A stretch of 64,000 nucleotides of DNA from Paraniabella hibiscisoli (GTDB taxonomy: Bacteria; Bacteroidota; Bacteroidia; Chitinophagales; Chitinophagaceae): contig NZ_JAKWBK010000001.1 in assembly GCF_022512515.1 (NCBI RefSeq), forward strand, positions 1,488,001 through 1,552,000, given 5' to 3'. Position numbers and translations under genes: made by a program. The notes under the pieces are model-generated. The model did not search any database. It worked only from the letters and a program-made list of their open reading frames with translations, and was not told the origin of the DNA. The first letter of the stretch is position 1, and every line of letters begins with the position of its first letter. Positions 31,737 through 40,423 of the stretch are shown in pieces.

Positions 31737-34267
31737 ATGGGCATAGACTTTTCACGGAGAGATTTTTTAAAGAGAGACAGGATTGCTGGCGGGAGGCGCG
31801 GGAGTATTTTCCGCGTTTCCTGATGCTATACAAAAGGCAATGGCGATCAACCCTGCAAAGGGGACTACTTTTGAAGATGCCGAACATATTGTTTTGCTGA
31901 TGCAGGAGAATCGTTCCTTTGATCATTGTTTTGGAGCGCTTCGTGGTGTACGGGGTTTTAATGACCCCCGTGCGCTCAGGCTGGCAAACGGTAACCCCGT
32001 ATGGCTGCAAACCAATAAAGACAATAAATCCTACCTGCCTTTTCGGCTGGATATGCAGAACACAAAGATCACCTGGATGGGTGGGCTGCCGCATACCTGG
32101 AAAGACCAGGTGGATGCCAGAAATAACGGCCAATACGATCAATGGCTGACTGCAAAGAAAACAGGCTATAAAGGCTTTGAAGATAAACCCATGACGCTGG
32201 GTTATTATACCCGGCAAGACCTTCCTTTCAATTATGCATTGGCTGACGCTTTTACCATTTGTGATCAGCATTTTTGTTCGTCGTTAACGGGCACCACCCC
32301 TAACCGCCTTTACTTTTGGTCGGGAGCACTTCGCAAGGATGGATTAGCTGAGAATCCAGCCCTGGTGCGAAATCATGAAGCCGATCATAATGCTGAAGTT
32401 AGCTGGAAGACTTTGCCGGAGCTATTGCAGGAAAATGATGTTTCGTGGAAGGTATACCAGAACGAACTGAGTATACCGTCTGGTTTAAATGGGGAAGAAG
32501 ATGCATGGCTGAGCAATTTTACCGATAACGACCTGGAGTGGTTTTCCCAGTATCATGTACGCCGGTCAAAAAAGTATGAAGCCTATTTAAGTGGCAAGCT
32601 GGCAGAATACGATAAAAGCCTGAAAGAGTTAAAAGAGCGGGTTGATAAAAATCCGGAAGATGAAAAAACGCAACGTGTCTGGAAAGGCTTAACCGAAAGA
32701 AAGCAATTCTACATTAAAGAATTAGATCGTTGCAGGGAAGAATTGAAAAAGAGCTAAGTGACCATGAGCAGGCTTTGCACAACAATGCTTTTGTAACCAA
32801 TGAAGCCGATCCGCACTATCACAGCCTGGAAGAAATAACATACGATCATAAGGGTACCCAAAGAAAAATGAATGTTCCGAAATCAGATGTGTTGGCCAAT
32901 TTCCGGAACGATGTAAAAAACGGAAAACTTCCTGCTGTCAGCTGGCTGGTAGCCCCTCAATATTTTTCTGATCACCCTTCGGCTCCCTGGTTTGGCGCCT
33001 GGTATGTATCAGAAGTGCTAAATATCCTCACACATAATGAAGAGGTTTGGAAGAAAACCATCTTTATTTTAACCTACGATGAGAACGATGGGTATTTCGA
33101 TCACGTCTTACCTTTTGTGGCGCCCGATTACAGGGATCAAAAAACCGGCGCTGTTTCAGCAGGTATCCGAAATATAGCCAATGAGTTTGTTACGTTAAAT
33201 GACGAGATCAACCAGAAGGGAGTGTCTAAGCCGAATGCCAGGGAGCATGCGATCGGACTGGGATATCGTGTTCCATTTATAGTAGCCAGTCCCTGGTCCA
33301 GGGGCGGCTATGTAAATTCTGAAGTGTTGGATCATACCTCCGTTGTTCAGTTTATTGAAAAGTTTGCTTCGCGAAAAACAGGCAAAAAATTGCAGCTGGA
33401 TAATATATCAGATTTCAGGCGTGCAGTATGTGGAGATATGTCATCCGTTTTCAGGCCCTATAACGGCGAGAAATTACCACAACCCGACTTCCTGAAAAGG
33501 GATGCTTTTTTACAGCGGATTAATGAAGCCCGGTACACACCGGCTCCTGAAGGCATACATCCGGTAGATAAAAATGAAGAAGGGTTATTGAGGCAAGACC
33601 CTGCCGCTACAAAAAATATTTCAGGCAGGAAGCAGGTACTAAACCCTCTTCAGCATTGCCTTATGAGCTGTATGCAGAGGGCGCTATCGATAATAACCAG
33701 ATGAAGTTTGAATTTGGTGCAGGAAAGGCATTGTTTAAAGAACGGTCTGCCGGGTTTCCATTGGTATTGTACGCCTATGAACCTTACCTCAGTCCTGATG
33801 GGAGTGAGAAGATAAGGAACCGTAACTGGACATTTGCTGTAGCGCCCGGCGAGCGTTTGAAATATGAAATTCCATTGAGTGGATTTGCAACAGCAGCCTA
33901 TCACTTTGCTTTGTTTGGTCCTAATGGTTTTTTTCGTGAGTTAAAAGGGGATGGCATTACATCCATTACTACCAGCTGCGGCTACGAACTGGGCACTGTA
34001 AAAAAGAAAAGACAGGTTAGACTAACCATCAATAATTCAGCTAACAAGGCCATAGCGGTGCATATAAAAGACAATAGTTATGGTCAGCCAACTATTAAAC
34101 GAACAGTGGCGGCGAAAGCCGCAACGGTACTGATTTTGCCGCTTGATACAACGCAGGGTTGGTACGACTTTTCAGTTTTGTGCGTTGATGATAAGACTTT
34201 TGAAAGACGGTATGCCGGAAGGGTGGAGAATGGGAAAGACTCCATCAGCGATCCTGCAATGAGCTAA
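31737..34267 (+). CDS. Phosphocholine-specific phospholipase C, Tat-exported
   Basis: Non-haemolytic type phospholipase C (phosphoesterase PF04185 plus C-terminal DUF756 domains), about 844 residues, hydrolysing phosphatidylcholine or related lipids to diacylglycerol and a phosphorylated head group. The twin-arginine signal MGIDFSRRDF is clear, and restoring a T-run near 31776 gives the hydrophobic core KETGLLAGGAGVF. Catalytic-domain hallmarks: HIVLLMQENRSFDHCFG near 50, SLTGTTPNRLYFWSG near 185, ILTYDENDGYFDHV near 445, YRVPFIVASPWSRGGYVNS near 520. DUF756-like beta domains fill the last 200 residues. Breaks: near 31776, near 32750 and near 33640. It is the last gene in the sigma-FecR-SusCD cluster and its stop overlaps the convergent sulfatase stop. 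Confidence 0.9.
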
Positions 34268-35873
34268 TTCATTTGTTTTGCTTTAGGCATAAAACGTTGA
34301 TCATTCTCATCAGAGTCCTTGTAGTGTTTTCTTGTTTCCTGCAGCTTCTTGTGCATCATCTTTTTGTGTCGGCGTAACCAGGGTCATTGTAAACATTATT
34401 CAGCTCTTCAGGATCTTTTTGCAGATCGTATAATTCCCATTCGTCTGTATCATAATAAAAATGAATCAACTTGTACCGGTTTGTACGGATACCATAATGC
34501 CTTTTAACCATGTGAATGGAGGGGTACTCATAATAAGTATAGTAGATAACATCCCTCCATTTCTTTTCTTTGCCGCTGGCTAATTTTCTGAAAGATTTTC
34601 CCTGCATGTCTTTGGGTGCTGCTACCCCGGCATAATCGAGTAGGGTTGGCGCGAAGTCGAGATTTTGTACCAATGCGTCTGAAACTGTTCCCGCAGGTAT
34701 CTCGGCCGGGTAGCGCACCAGCAAAGGAGTTCTTAAAGACTCTTCATACATAAATCTTTTATCAAACCAGCCATGTTCTCCCAGGTAAAAGCCCTGATCT
34801 GAAGTATATACAATAATCGTATGCTCATCCAGGCCATTTGCTTTTAAAAAATCAAGCATCCGGCCCACGCCATCATCCACTGCGGCAACGGTACCCAGGT
34901 AATCCTGCATATAACGTTGGTAGCGCCAGCGCATCAGTTCCTTGTCGTTCATAGAGGCATAATTCTTTTTAAACGCCTCCATAATAGGATTGTACACGCT
35001 GTCCCAGCTTGCACGCTCTGCCGGTGTCATTCGGCCAAGATTGTTATTAAAAGCGGCTTTATCCCAGCTCAGGTATTCCTTAATGCCCAATTCATCCATC
35101 AGGGTTGGTGGGATCTTATTATCTCCTGCCCAGTTCATGTGTTTTAAAATATTCATCTCAGCAGTTCTGGCAGCAGTACCTCTGTTGGTATAATTATCAA
35201 AAAGCGTTTTAGGTTCAGGAATGGTCATGCCAGTATAAGTAGACAAATGCCTGAGCGCCGGCAACCATTCGCGGTGAGGTGCCTTTTGATGATAGAGCAG
35301 GCAAAAGGGCTTTTCCGGGTCCCGGTTTTTGATCCAATCGATGGCCATGTCGGTGGTAAGGTCGGTAACGTATCCCTTCAATTCTTTCTTAGTGCCATCA
35401 ATTATAAAATTGGGATTATAATATTCGCCCTGGTCAATCAACACTGCAGAATGATCAAAGCCCTGTGGTAAACCGTCCATATGTATTTTGCCTATGAGTG
35501 CTGTTTGGTAACCATGTTGTTGCAACTGCTTTGCAAAATTGTCCTGGTTCCAGTTAAACCGCGCTTCATTATCTACCTTGCCATTAACAAAACTGTGTTT
35601 ACCTGTAAGCAGAACGGCCCTGCTGGGGGCACAGAGTGAGTTGGTAACAGTGGCTCTTGTAAACAAAATGCCTTCTTTAGCCAGCCGGTCAATATGAGGT
35701 GTTTTATTCAACCCATATCCATAAGCGCTGATGGCCTGGTAGCCATGATCATCGCTCATAATGTAAACGATATTGGGTCTTTGCTTTTTAGAAAGGTTGG
35801 ATTGCCCTTTTGTACTTTGCCAGGTACAAAAAACGATCAGAGTCCAGGTTATTTTCTTTAAAGCCGCCTTCAT
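34264..35873 (-). CDS. Type I sulfatase
   Basis: Secreted formylglycine-dependent sulfatase, about 536 residues, probably acting on sulfated carbohydrates. The start at 35873 (MKAALKKITW) gives a signal peptide; the 18 residues before it do not. The Cys-type activation motif CAPSR lies near residue 81, followed by AVLLTGKH as in the S1 signature; metal ligands are in RPNIVYIMSDDHGYQ near 33, and SDQGFYLGEHGWFDKRFMYEE holds the other catalytic residues. Near the 3' end an A-run on the coding strand (T-run at about 34360-34364) is one base short; restored, the protein continues MMHKKLQETRKH and so on to a stop at 34264-34266, overlapping the stop of the phospholipase gene. Confidence 0.9.
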
Positions 35874-36024
35874 GTGGATTGTTTTGTCAATAAATGTACA
35901 AAACAAATAGAAGCGGCAGTGCTGCAAGGGTTGTTAAACGGAAGCGGATTAAAAAAATAATACTGTGGTAATGTGTAAAAATAAAAAGGGAGAAGATAAG
36001 AATACCCCCTCCGTTGTTTTACAT

Positions 36025-36058
36025 GAGAAAAAATTAGATCAGCCTATTGCCAGGCTGA
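36025..36058 (-). terminator. Intrinsic terminator of the PepSY-like gene
   Basis: On the minus strand the stem TCAGCCT/AGGCTGA (36052-36058 and 36039-36045, 6-base loop) is followed by a T-rich tract (A-run at 36028-36033 on the + strand). It sits 12 bases beyond the stop of the gene at 36071-36520. Confidence 0.75.
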
Positions 36059-36070
36059 GTTTGTCGAAGC

Positions 36071-36520
36071 TTATTTGTCGCCTCTTTTATATTTTGCTAC
36101 TAACTCTGTATCGCCAATGCTATTGGCATTAATATGAGTGTAGGATTTGTCATCTTTTAAAACAATGCGGTAGTTCACCCCGTTTTTGTTGGCTACTTCA
36201 GTTACCCCAAATACTTCTTTGCCTTTATATTCTTTTTTAACTGCGTAAAGCACATTAGAAGGAAGGTTATTCTCGTTATAGTAACGAATGGTTTGGATCA
36301 GGTTGCCTTTCGCATCAATAGTAGCACGTGACTTAATGCCATCGCTCGTAAAGAATGCTTCATAAGTATTCCCTGTATTTGTCCATTTCACATCATCCGC
36401 ATTTTTAAAAAGCTGGTTGAAGGTTTTCTCTGCTTTTGCAGTTACCGGCTCAACGGTGGATGCTGCAGCGGTAAAAGCCATAGTCAGCATCATTGCGGCA
36501 GAAAGAATTAAAGTTTTCAT
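36071..36520 (-). CDS. Secreted PepSY-like small protein
   Basis: A 149-residue exported protein with signal peptide MKTLILSAAMMLTMAFTAAA. The mature part (AEKTFNQLFKNADDVKWTN, then FTSDGIKSRATIDAKGNLI, LPSNVLYAVKKEYKGKEVFG and VNYRIVLKDDKS) resembles the PepSY-like PF11396 group, which is common and of unknown role in Bacteroidota. The start is set at 36520: a promoter with -7 TATGTTTG at 36555-36562 lies within the longer open frame, so the 22 upstream residues cannot be translated from that transcript. Single gene with promoter and terminator. No break in the frame. Confidence 0.8.
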   Translation of the reverse strand: MKTLILSAAMMLTMAFTAAASTVEPVTAKAEKTFNQLFKNADDVKWTNTGNTYEAFFTSDGIKSRATIDAKGNLIQTIRYYNENNLPSNVLYAVKKEYKGKEVFGVTEVANKNGVNYRIVLKDDKSYTHINANSIGDTELVAKYKRGDK

Positions 36521-36554
36521 TTTATTAAGTTTAAATATTTTTTTAATTGTTTCA

Positions 36555-36586
36555 CAAACATACACCTGGAGCAAGGGCGAGGTCAA
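36555..36586 (-). promoter_or_regulatory. Promoter of the PepSY-like gene
   Basis: Minus-strand TTG (36584-36586), 21 bases, TATGTTTG (36555-36562) match the Bacteroidota -33/-7 consensus and lie 34 bases before the ATG at 36520. Confidence 0.7.
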
Positions 36587-36777
36587 CAGCTAAATGGTAA
36601 ACGACACTTAAATTACCGGTGAATAGCAGTTTTGTCTGGGTGAAAGTCCTGCTCTTATGCAACCATGGTTTGTTTATTTGTTTTTAATTTAGAGGAGTAA
36701 TGCATTATTCCCGTCTCGATATATATTATTCGCAACAACAGGAATAATGTTACAGTTAAAAAGAATTTTTTTAAAGA

Positions 36778-37410
36778 ATGACAATTGAAGACTCATTTAA
36801 ATGCCTCATAACAAACTATGCTGCCAGTAGCAGCAGGGTTGATGATTATTGGAACGAGATCGTTTCCTGTTATACACAGCCACATCGGCACTATCATACA
36901 CTTACGCATCTTAACTATTTAATAACAGCGCTTGCCGAAATCAATACACAATTGAAAAAACCGGATGCCGTACTGTTGGCGGCTTACTATCATGATGTCA
37001 TTTATGATCCGTTGCGATCGGATAACGAAGAACAGAGTAGTGTATTGGCCCGTGAGCGATTAGCGCAGGCTGGCGTTCCTGATTGCATTACGCAACAAAC
37101 GATCGTTTGCATTATGGCTACCCGCTCGCATGTGTTAACTGAGAGCTCCGATGCTAATTATTTTACAGATGCCGACCTGTCAGTTCTGGGCCAGGCTCCG
37201 GGTGTTTATGAAAAATATAGCAGCGATATCAGGAAAGAGTATGGAGCCTATCCCGATGTGGTTTACCAGCCGGCACGCAGGCAGGTTTTATCAGCTTTTC
37301 TGCAAATGCCCCAAATTTTTAAAACCGGTTTCTTTTGTCAGAAATATGAAGCACAGGCCAGGCTCAACATAGCTGCCGAAATTGCATTAATAGATAGGGG
37401 AGGGCGATAG
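36778..37410 (+). CDS. HD-superfamily predicted metal-dependent phosphohydrolase
   Basis: A 210-residue soluble protein of the predicted HD-domain family often found next to unrelated genes in Bacteroidota and Proteobacteria. The pattern H(Y)HTLTHL near residue 40, AAYYHDVIYD near 68-77 and the DADLSVLG block near 128 give the His and Asp residues for a metal site. The substrate is unknown. An inverted repeat ATTATTCC (36704-36711) and GGAATAAT (36741-36748) lies between the start and the previous gene. The frame is intact, with ATG at 36778. Confidence 0.78.
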   Translation: MTIEDSFKCLITNYAASSSRVDDYWNEIVSCYTQPHRHYHTLTHLNYLITALAEINTQLKKPDAVLLAAYYHDVIYDPLRSDNEEQSSVLARERLAQAGVPDCITQQTIVCIMATRSHVLTESSDANYFTDADLSVLGQAPGVYEKYSSDIRKEYGAYPDVVYQPARRQVLSAFLQMPQIFKTGFFCQKYEAQARLNIAAEIALIDRGGR

Positions 37411-37461
37411 GGTGTATTTCAAATTTTCGCTAAAGTCATGCCGTTCGAAGTGGAGCGTCTC

Positions 37462-37669
37462 GGAAATAGTAGAGATTTCCTCGGGCCGATGCATGAATCA
37501 TTAATATATCGCTGCGATACAGCTCTACCCCTTTGTGATTATTGTTTTATTAGTATATCACAGCTATGCTGCTTTTATTGTTTTGATCATTGCCGCATAG
37601 CGGCATCGTATTAATATCTGCCATAATAATTCGTCAGTTATCTGAGCTGCGTAGCAGTGATATATTCTG
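37462..37669. repeat. Cluster of short hairpin repeats
   Basis: This 430-base intergenic region (37411-37838) contains no supportable gene but several small hairpins: GGAAAT/ATTTCC (37462-37480), CAGCtatGCTG (37561-37571), TGCCGcatagCGGCA (37591-37605) and CTGCgtaGCAG (37647-37657). The last three are each followed by an AT-rich tail (CTTTTATTG, TCGTATTAATATCTG, TGATATATTCTG), as in the repeat pairs near 20.9 and 23.2 kb. The upstream protein-like frame 37590-37838 is not supported. Confidence 0.5.
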
Positions 37670-37788
37670 TTTCATACAAGAGGAATTGATGCGATCGCAC
37701 TGGAGATTTCCCGACAGGCTCAAAGGGATCTACAAAAGGAACTATAGCATAAGCGAAAATTTGAATTGCACCCAAGCGATAGTACCTA

Positions 37789-37820
37789 TTGCTACAGTAG
37801 AAATGCTCATTGTATCTTTG
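37789..37820 (+). promoter_or_regulatory. Promoter of the methyltransferase gene
   Basis: TTG (37789-37791), 21 bases, TATCTTTG (37813-37820), 18 bases before the ATG at 37839. It fixes the start of the methyltransferase and excludes the longer upstream frame. Confidence 0.75.
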
Positions 37821-37838
37821 GGGAGAAATACAGTAATT

Positions 37839-38464
37839 ATGGATGTAAAAATGCTTACAATGTGTGGGCACATCAATATGATACCAATAAAAACAGGACA
37901 AGAGACCTGGAAGCAATATCATTAAAGGCAACGTTAAATAATATTCAATTTGATAGCTGTTTGGAAATAGGATGCGGCACGGGTAAGAATACACAATGGT
38001 TGTTAACCAAGGCCAGGCATATTACCGCAGTAGATCTATCTGAAGAAATGTTATCAAAAGCAAAGCAAAAGACCGATGCGGCGCATGTGCAATTTTTTCA
38101 GGCAGATATTAATGAGAACTGGTCTTTTGCGCAAGGTGTATATGATCTGGCTACTTTTAGCCTCGTGCTGGAGCATATTGAAAACCTGGATGCAATTTTC
38201 GAAAAGCTTTCGGAAAAGATCAAGCCGGGAGGCCATGTTTATGTGGGCGAGCTACATCCTTTTAAACAGTATAGCGGCACAAAAGCAAGATTTGAAACCG
38301 AAGATGGTACTGCTATTGTAAACTGCTTCAATCACCATATATCAGATTTTACCGGGGCCGCTGTAAGAAACGGGTTTCAGATAGTAGGGGTATCAGAATA
38401 CTTCGATGACGATGACAGAACCGGCCTGCCGCGTATTCTCACTTTGTTATTTAAAAAGAATTAA
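37839..38464 (+). CDS. Class I SAM-dependent methyltransferase
   Basis: A 209-residue Methyltransf_11/25-type enzyme. SAM-binding motif I is CLEIGCGTGKNTQWL near residue 45, followed by ITAVDLSEEML (motif II), FFQADINENW (motif III) and ATFSLVLEHIEN. The substrate (small molecule or protein) is unknown. The N-terminus is best read from the ATG at 37839 with one A added to the A-run at 37847-37850, giving MDVKNAYNVWAHQYDTNKN, the usual start of this subfamily; a promoter 18 bases upstream agrees. An alternative upstream start would need a 25-residue extension with no similarity to the family. Confidence 0.82.
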
Positions 38465-38493
38465 TCTAAAAGGCGATTGATGAAAAGCAGTTT

Positions 38494-40063
38494 TTAAAGA
38501 TCTGGATGGTCTTCCTGTACTCTTCGTTTGCTTTTCAGGTATTTGTTATATACAATTTCCTGCATCGGCCTGCCGGCCACCTTGCTTTCCAGCCAGGAGA
38601 TAATATCCAGGTAAGCCAGCGAGCGGGTTTCAAAACGGTTACCCTCCAGGTGCTGCACTTTTTCCAAAAAGTGTTCAAATTCGGGTTTCAGCTGGCGGTT
38701 GGTAAACTTAAAGGAGTTGCGTAAGAAGCGGAACATTTCCTGCTCAATGATCGTCAGGTTTTTCATACGTGACATATAGCGGAATACCGAACGCGTAAGC
38801 GAGTCCATCAGCTCCAGGTTGCCCAGTTCGTAATGCGCCAGCAAATGCATCAGGCGTGCATAACATTGCAGGTCCGTTCTTAGCTCCGATGAATCGTTGA
38901 TGATCTTTTGCAGGTAATCGATACAGGTACTGTAATCCCCCGATAAATAATAGAGCAGGGCGATCTTATAAGTGATCACCATCACCCGGTGCTTATCCAG
39001 GAAAAGATCGTACTCCGCCATTTTTTCTTCGATCTGCGGAATGGCTTTTAAGCCTTCATCGCACAGGCCGGTAATATTGTAGAAATTGATCTTAGCGCGG
39101 CTATATAAACAAAGGACTGAACCGTAAAGTTTTCGTTATCCTGTACCCTTTTGCTTTGCGAAAATTCTTCAAACTCTTTTAGTACAGCTCTTAGCTCCGC
39201 ATAATTGCGTAAATCAAAATGGGCATTCAGCAGGCTATGGTAACCCTTAACCAGGTGACCCGTTTCAACACGCATCATATTCGGCATCTCTTTAAACAGA
39301 TCTACCCATTTTTGTGCATAACGGTAATACATTAAAAAGTCTTGCCTGATAAATGCATACCAGGTATAACATTGATAAAAATAAAGTCTTTCATAAAAAC
39401 CTTCCTGCTGCCCGGAGCCTGAAGGCAGCGACTGGCGGAAAAACTTCTTTACTTTTTCTTCCTCATCCTCATTACGGGCATGCCCGTTGGCGATAAAGAA
39501 TCCGTACATCTGTAAAGAAAGGTTAGAAAGGCGGGTGATCATGTCCAGTTTCCGGTTGGCCGCATTGGCTTCTTCCGATAACTCGTCAATACGCGTCTTA
39601 AAAGTATCCGTTACATTCAACGCTTCAATTCTTTTTCAAGGGATAATAACAGCGGCAGGAAGAAGAATTTCTGGTTCACATTGGCAACTTCCTTAGCCTT
39701 ATCTATTGCGCGCAGACTCTGGAAGAACAATCCTTTTTTGTAAAGAATATGCGCCGAGTCAAATAGCTCGTTTAATTGCAGGTCGAGACTGTCGTTACTC
39801 TTCAATAAACGCAGGCTTGCCAGCAGTTCTTTGTACAAGTGAGACTTTAAATTGGATAATTGGGGCTTGGTAACACCCTTCATTTTCTTAATGAGCACTT
39901 TTTCATCATAAGCATCCATTTTATCCAAAACATCAAACAGCTTGATGATCTTAAGGTCCTCATTTCCCGAACTACGGGTAATGTACAATTTAAAGTGCCT
40001 TTTCTCTGCTTTCTCTAAAGAAAGAATCAATTGAAACAATATGTCGCTCGGCTTCTTCGGCAT
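38494..40063 (-). CDS. Conserved alpha-helical protein of unknown function
   Basis: Not recognised as a named family. About 523 residues after joining three segments broken by single-base errors (near 39100 and near 39625). It is predicted to be soluble and almost wholly helical, rich in Leu, Lys, Glu and Tyr, with TPR-like repeats in the C-terminal half (KIALLYYLSGDYSTCIDYLQ, ARLMHLLAHYELGNLELMDS). There is no signal peptide or membrane segment. The N-terminus MPKKPSDILFQLILSLEKAE and the Lys-rich stretch MKGVTKPQLSNLKSHLYKEL are compatible with a helical scaffold. The promoter at 40069-40098 fixes the start at 40063. Such proteins occur widely in Chitinophagaceae as hypotheticals (recollection). 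Confidence 0.6.
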
Positions 40064-40068
40064 TTAAA

Positions 40069-40098
40069 CAAAAATAACTTTAATAGTAAAAAAAACAA
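40069..40098 (-). promoter_or_regulatory. Promoter of the helical hypothetical gene
   Basis: Minus-strand TTG (40096-40098), 19 bases, TATTTTTG (40069-40076), only 5 bases upstream of the ATG at 40063, which implies a nearly leaderless transcript. Confidence 0.6.
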
Positions 40099-40242
40099 TA
40101 AATATTGTTGAACATAACTGAAAAATAACTCCGAATCGATTGTATTATAATGTTTTTTGATGAATGGGTACCCATTTGGCATGCTATTATACCTCAAAAT
40201 TGGTATATGCAAACAAATGGGCATATATTATCTTTGTGCTGT

Positions 40243-40349
40243 GATTGAGAGACAGAGAGGGAAAAGACAAGAAATAGATTTTTATTAAGATTTTTCATAT
40301 GGCAAGCAATCGTTAGAGGTCAGTCCGTTTCTACGGAAGGACCTTTTTT
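40243..40349 (+). ncRNA. Candidate small RNA with its own promoter and terminator
   Basis: A -7 box TATCTTTG (40229-40236) points into a stretch with no gene on the + strand, and about 105 bases later an intrinsic terminator ends it (stem 40317-40344, T-run 40344-40349). The next + strand gene is alaS, almost 3 kb away, so the predicted transcript has no coding target. Upstream, TATATGC (40204-40210) and GCATATA (40221-40227) form a perfect inverted repeat over the -33 to -7 region; TTG at 40200-40202 is 26 bases from -7, longer than usual. A five-residue mini-ORF (40299-40316) ends just before the hairpin. No match to SRP RNA, tmRNA, RNase P or 6S RNA was evident. Confidence 0.35.
40317..40349 (+). 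terminator. Terminator of the candidate small RNA
   Basis: AGGTCAGTCCGT (40317-40328), loop TTCT, ACGGAAGGACCT (40333-40344), then TTTTTT. Two 5-bp helices flank a tandem A-G/G-A mismatch. Confidence 0.75.
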
Positions 40350-40367
40350 ATTTTCAGGCCATATTAT

Positions 40368-40395
40368 AAAAAAAGCGATGGAATAAATCCATCGC
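40368..40395 (-). terminator. Terminator of the metalloprotease gene
   Basis: On the minus strand the perfect 8-bp stem GCGATGGA/TCCATCGC (40388-40395 and 40375-40382, 5-base loop) is followed by seven T (A-run 40368-40374). It lies 28 bases after the stop of the gene at 40424. Confidence 0.85.
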
Positions 40396-40423
40396 CTTCG
40401 AAATATAGCAAAGCGGCTATATA

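Noticed and set aside
37590..37838. Plus-strand open frame upstream of the methyltransferase and its N-terminal extension
   Set aside because: It crosses hairpin repeats, and the promoter at 37789-37820 plus family similarity place the methyltransferase start at 37839.
40299..40316. Five-residue frame MASNR as a leader peptide for attenuation
   Set aside because: No ribosome site, no amino-acid biosynthesis gene downstream, and no alternative hairpin; kept only as a note on the candidate small RNA.
40317..40349. Possible SRP RNA, because GGTCAGTCCG and CGGAAGGA resemble the SRP core
   Set aside because: The GGAA tetraloop and the symmetric loop order of SRP RNA are absent; the hairpin closes as a terminator instead.
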